Below are positions 63,747 to 64,000 of a stretch of DNA of 64,000 nucleotides, piece after piece. The stretch lies in contig JACPVS010000009.1 of assembly GCA_016197365.1 (NCBI GenBank), positions 124,001-188,000 of the forward strand, read 5' to 3'. The notes under the pieces were generated by a model that was given only the letters and a program-made list of their open reading frames with translations, searched no databases and was not told the origin of the DNA. This DNA is from Mycolicibacterium cosmeticum (GTDB lineage Bacteria; Actinomycetota; Actinomycetes; Mycobacteriales; Mycobacteriaceae). Every line of letters starts with the position of its first letter. Within the stretch, counting starts at the first letter, position 1. The position numbers were made by a program, and so were the translations under genes.

Positions 63747-64000
63747 GCCGGTGCGCCCAGAGGCGCGGCGGTCGACGGCTGCTCGACGCCGCCGACCGGG
63801 CCGGGCTGTGCCGGAAGCGCCGGAGTGGCCAGGTGCGGGGCCCCGTCAACCGGCACCGCCTCCGGTGCGGGCGCAGCAGGCACCGGAAGTACGGCTGCGG
63901 GCGGGATGACAACAGGCGGGAGGGTCACCGGCGGGAGGCTCGCGGCTGGTACGCCCGCGAGCGGGAGCACTGGTGCCACAGGCATATTGCCGGGGATCCG
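63743..64000 (-). CDS. Proline-rich FtsL-like membrane protein (Rv2164c-like), C-terminal part
   Basis: Only the C-terminal 85 residues are in the window. They are almost entirely Pro/Ala/Val (LPPVTLPPVVIPPAAVLP), matching the extended tail of the Pro-rich membrane protein next to pbpB in mycobacteria, regarded as the FtsL counterpart. The stop overlaps the pbpB ATG. The helix and coiled coil that would confirm FtsL lie beyond the right edge, so the call rests on position and composition. Confidence 0.65.
   Translation of the reverse strand, partial: RIPGNMPVAPVLPLAGVPAASLPPVTLPPVVIPPAAVLPVPAAPAPEAVPVDGAPHLATPALPAQPGPVGGVEQPSTAAPLGAPA

Overview
The window is high-GC actinobacterial DNA from a mycobacterium, most likely a fast-growing Mycolicibacterium. 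The pointers are a dcw cell-wall/division cluster containing wag31 and sepF, the ANTAR regulator pdtaR, a REP13E12-type HNH gene, a cydABDC operon next to tesB and pykA, and a proline-rich FtsL-like protein beside pbpB. Many genes start with GTG or TTG, and ATGA/GTGA overlaps are common. No rRNA, CRISPR array, prophage or insertion sequence was seen; there is one tRNA gene.

Layout. 0-2.4 kb: minus-strand branched-chain amino-acid importer genes (livK, and livH running off the left edge) and pdtaR. 2.4-4.9 kb: a tRNA with a CAA anticodon, a small probably SigF-driven protein, an SDR oxidoreductase and a DUF6328 membrane protein. 4.9-10.5 kb: a tandem pair of secreted clan-A glycoside hydrolases with long low-complexity tails. 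Their promoter regions and terminators match each other, and two CRP-type palindromes lie upstream of the second gene. 10.5-17.5 kb (minus): dps, a DUF2339 membrane protein, and a five-gene run joining a glutamate-type ABC importer to a MacS-like two-component system. 17.5-24.3 kb (plus): an HdeD-like protein, cydABDC and a DUF4190 protein. 24.3-33.5 kb (minus): tesB, pykA, gltBD, and DUF2752 and TM2 membrane proteins. 33.7-45 kb is accessory: a damage-inducible 13E12 gene, a DUF1206 protein, a tctCBA-usp operon joined by two duplicated 12-codon minicistrons, a divergent CitA/CitB-like two-component system, and a P450 / degenerate beta-lactamase-fold lipoprotein / glutamine amidotransferase set. 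45-64 kb: a TIGR01777 protein, a phosphoribosyltransferase and the dcw cluster, read on the minus strand from ftsL-like and pbpB through murE, murF, mraY, ftsW, murG, murC, ftsQ, ftsZ, yfiH, yggS, sepF, yggT and wag31.

The main surprises are: (1) murD, which normally sits between mraY and ftsW, is absent, leaving only 166 bp; (2) MurC has Ala in place of the His of the usual GTHGKTTT P-loop; (3) tctA is linked to usp by overlapping duplicated minicistrons; (4) the tandem glycosidases share promoter architecture; (5) a lipoprotein has lost its catalytic residues; (6) several promoters can be read directly (PafBC-type, SigF-type, CRP-type). All functional calls come from reading motifs and recalled family knowledge; no database search was run.
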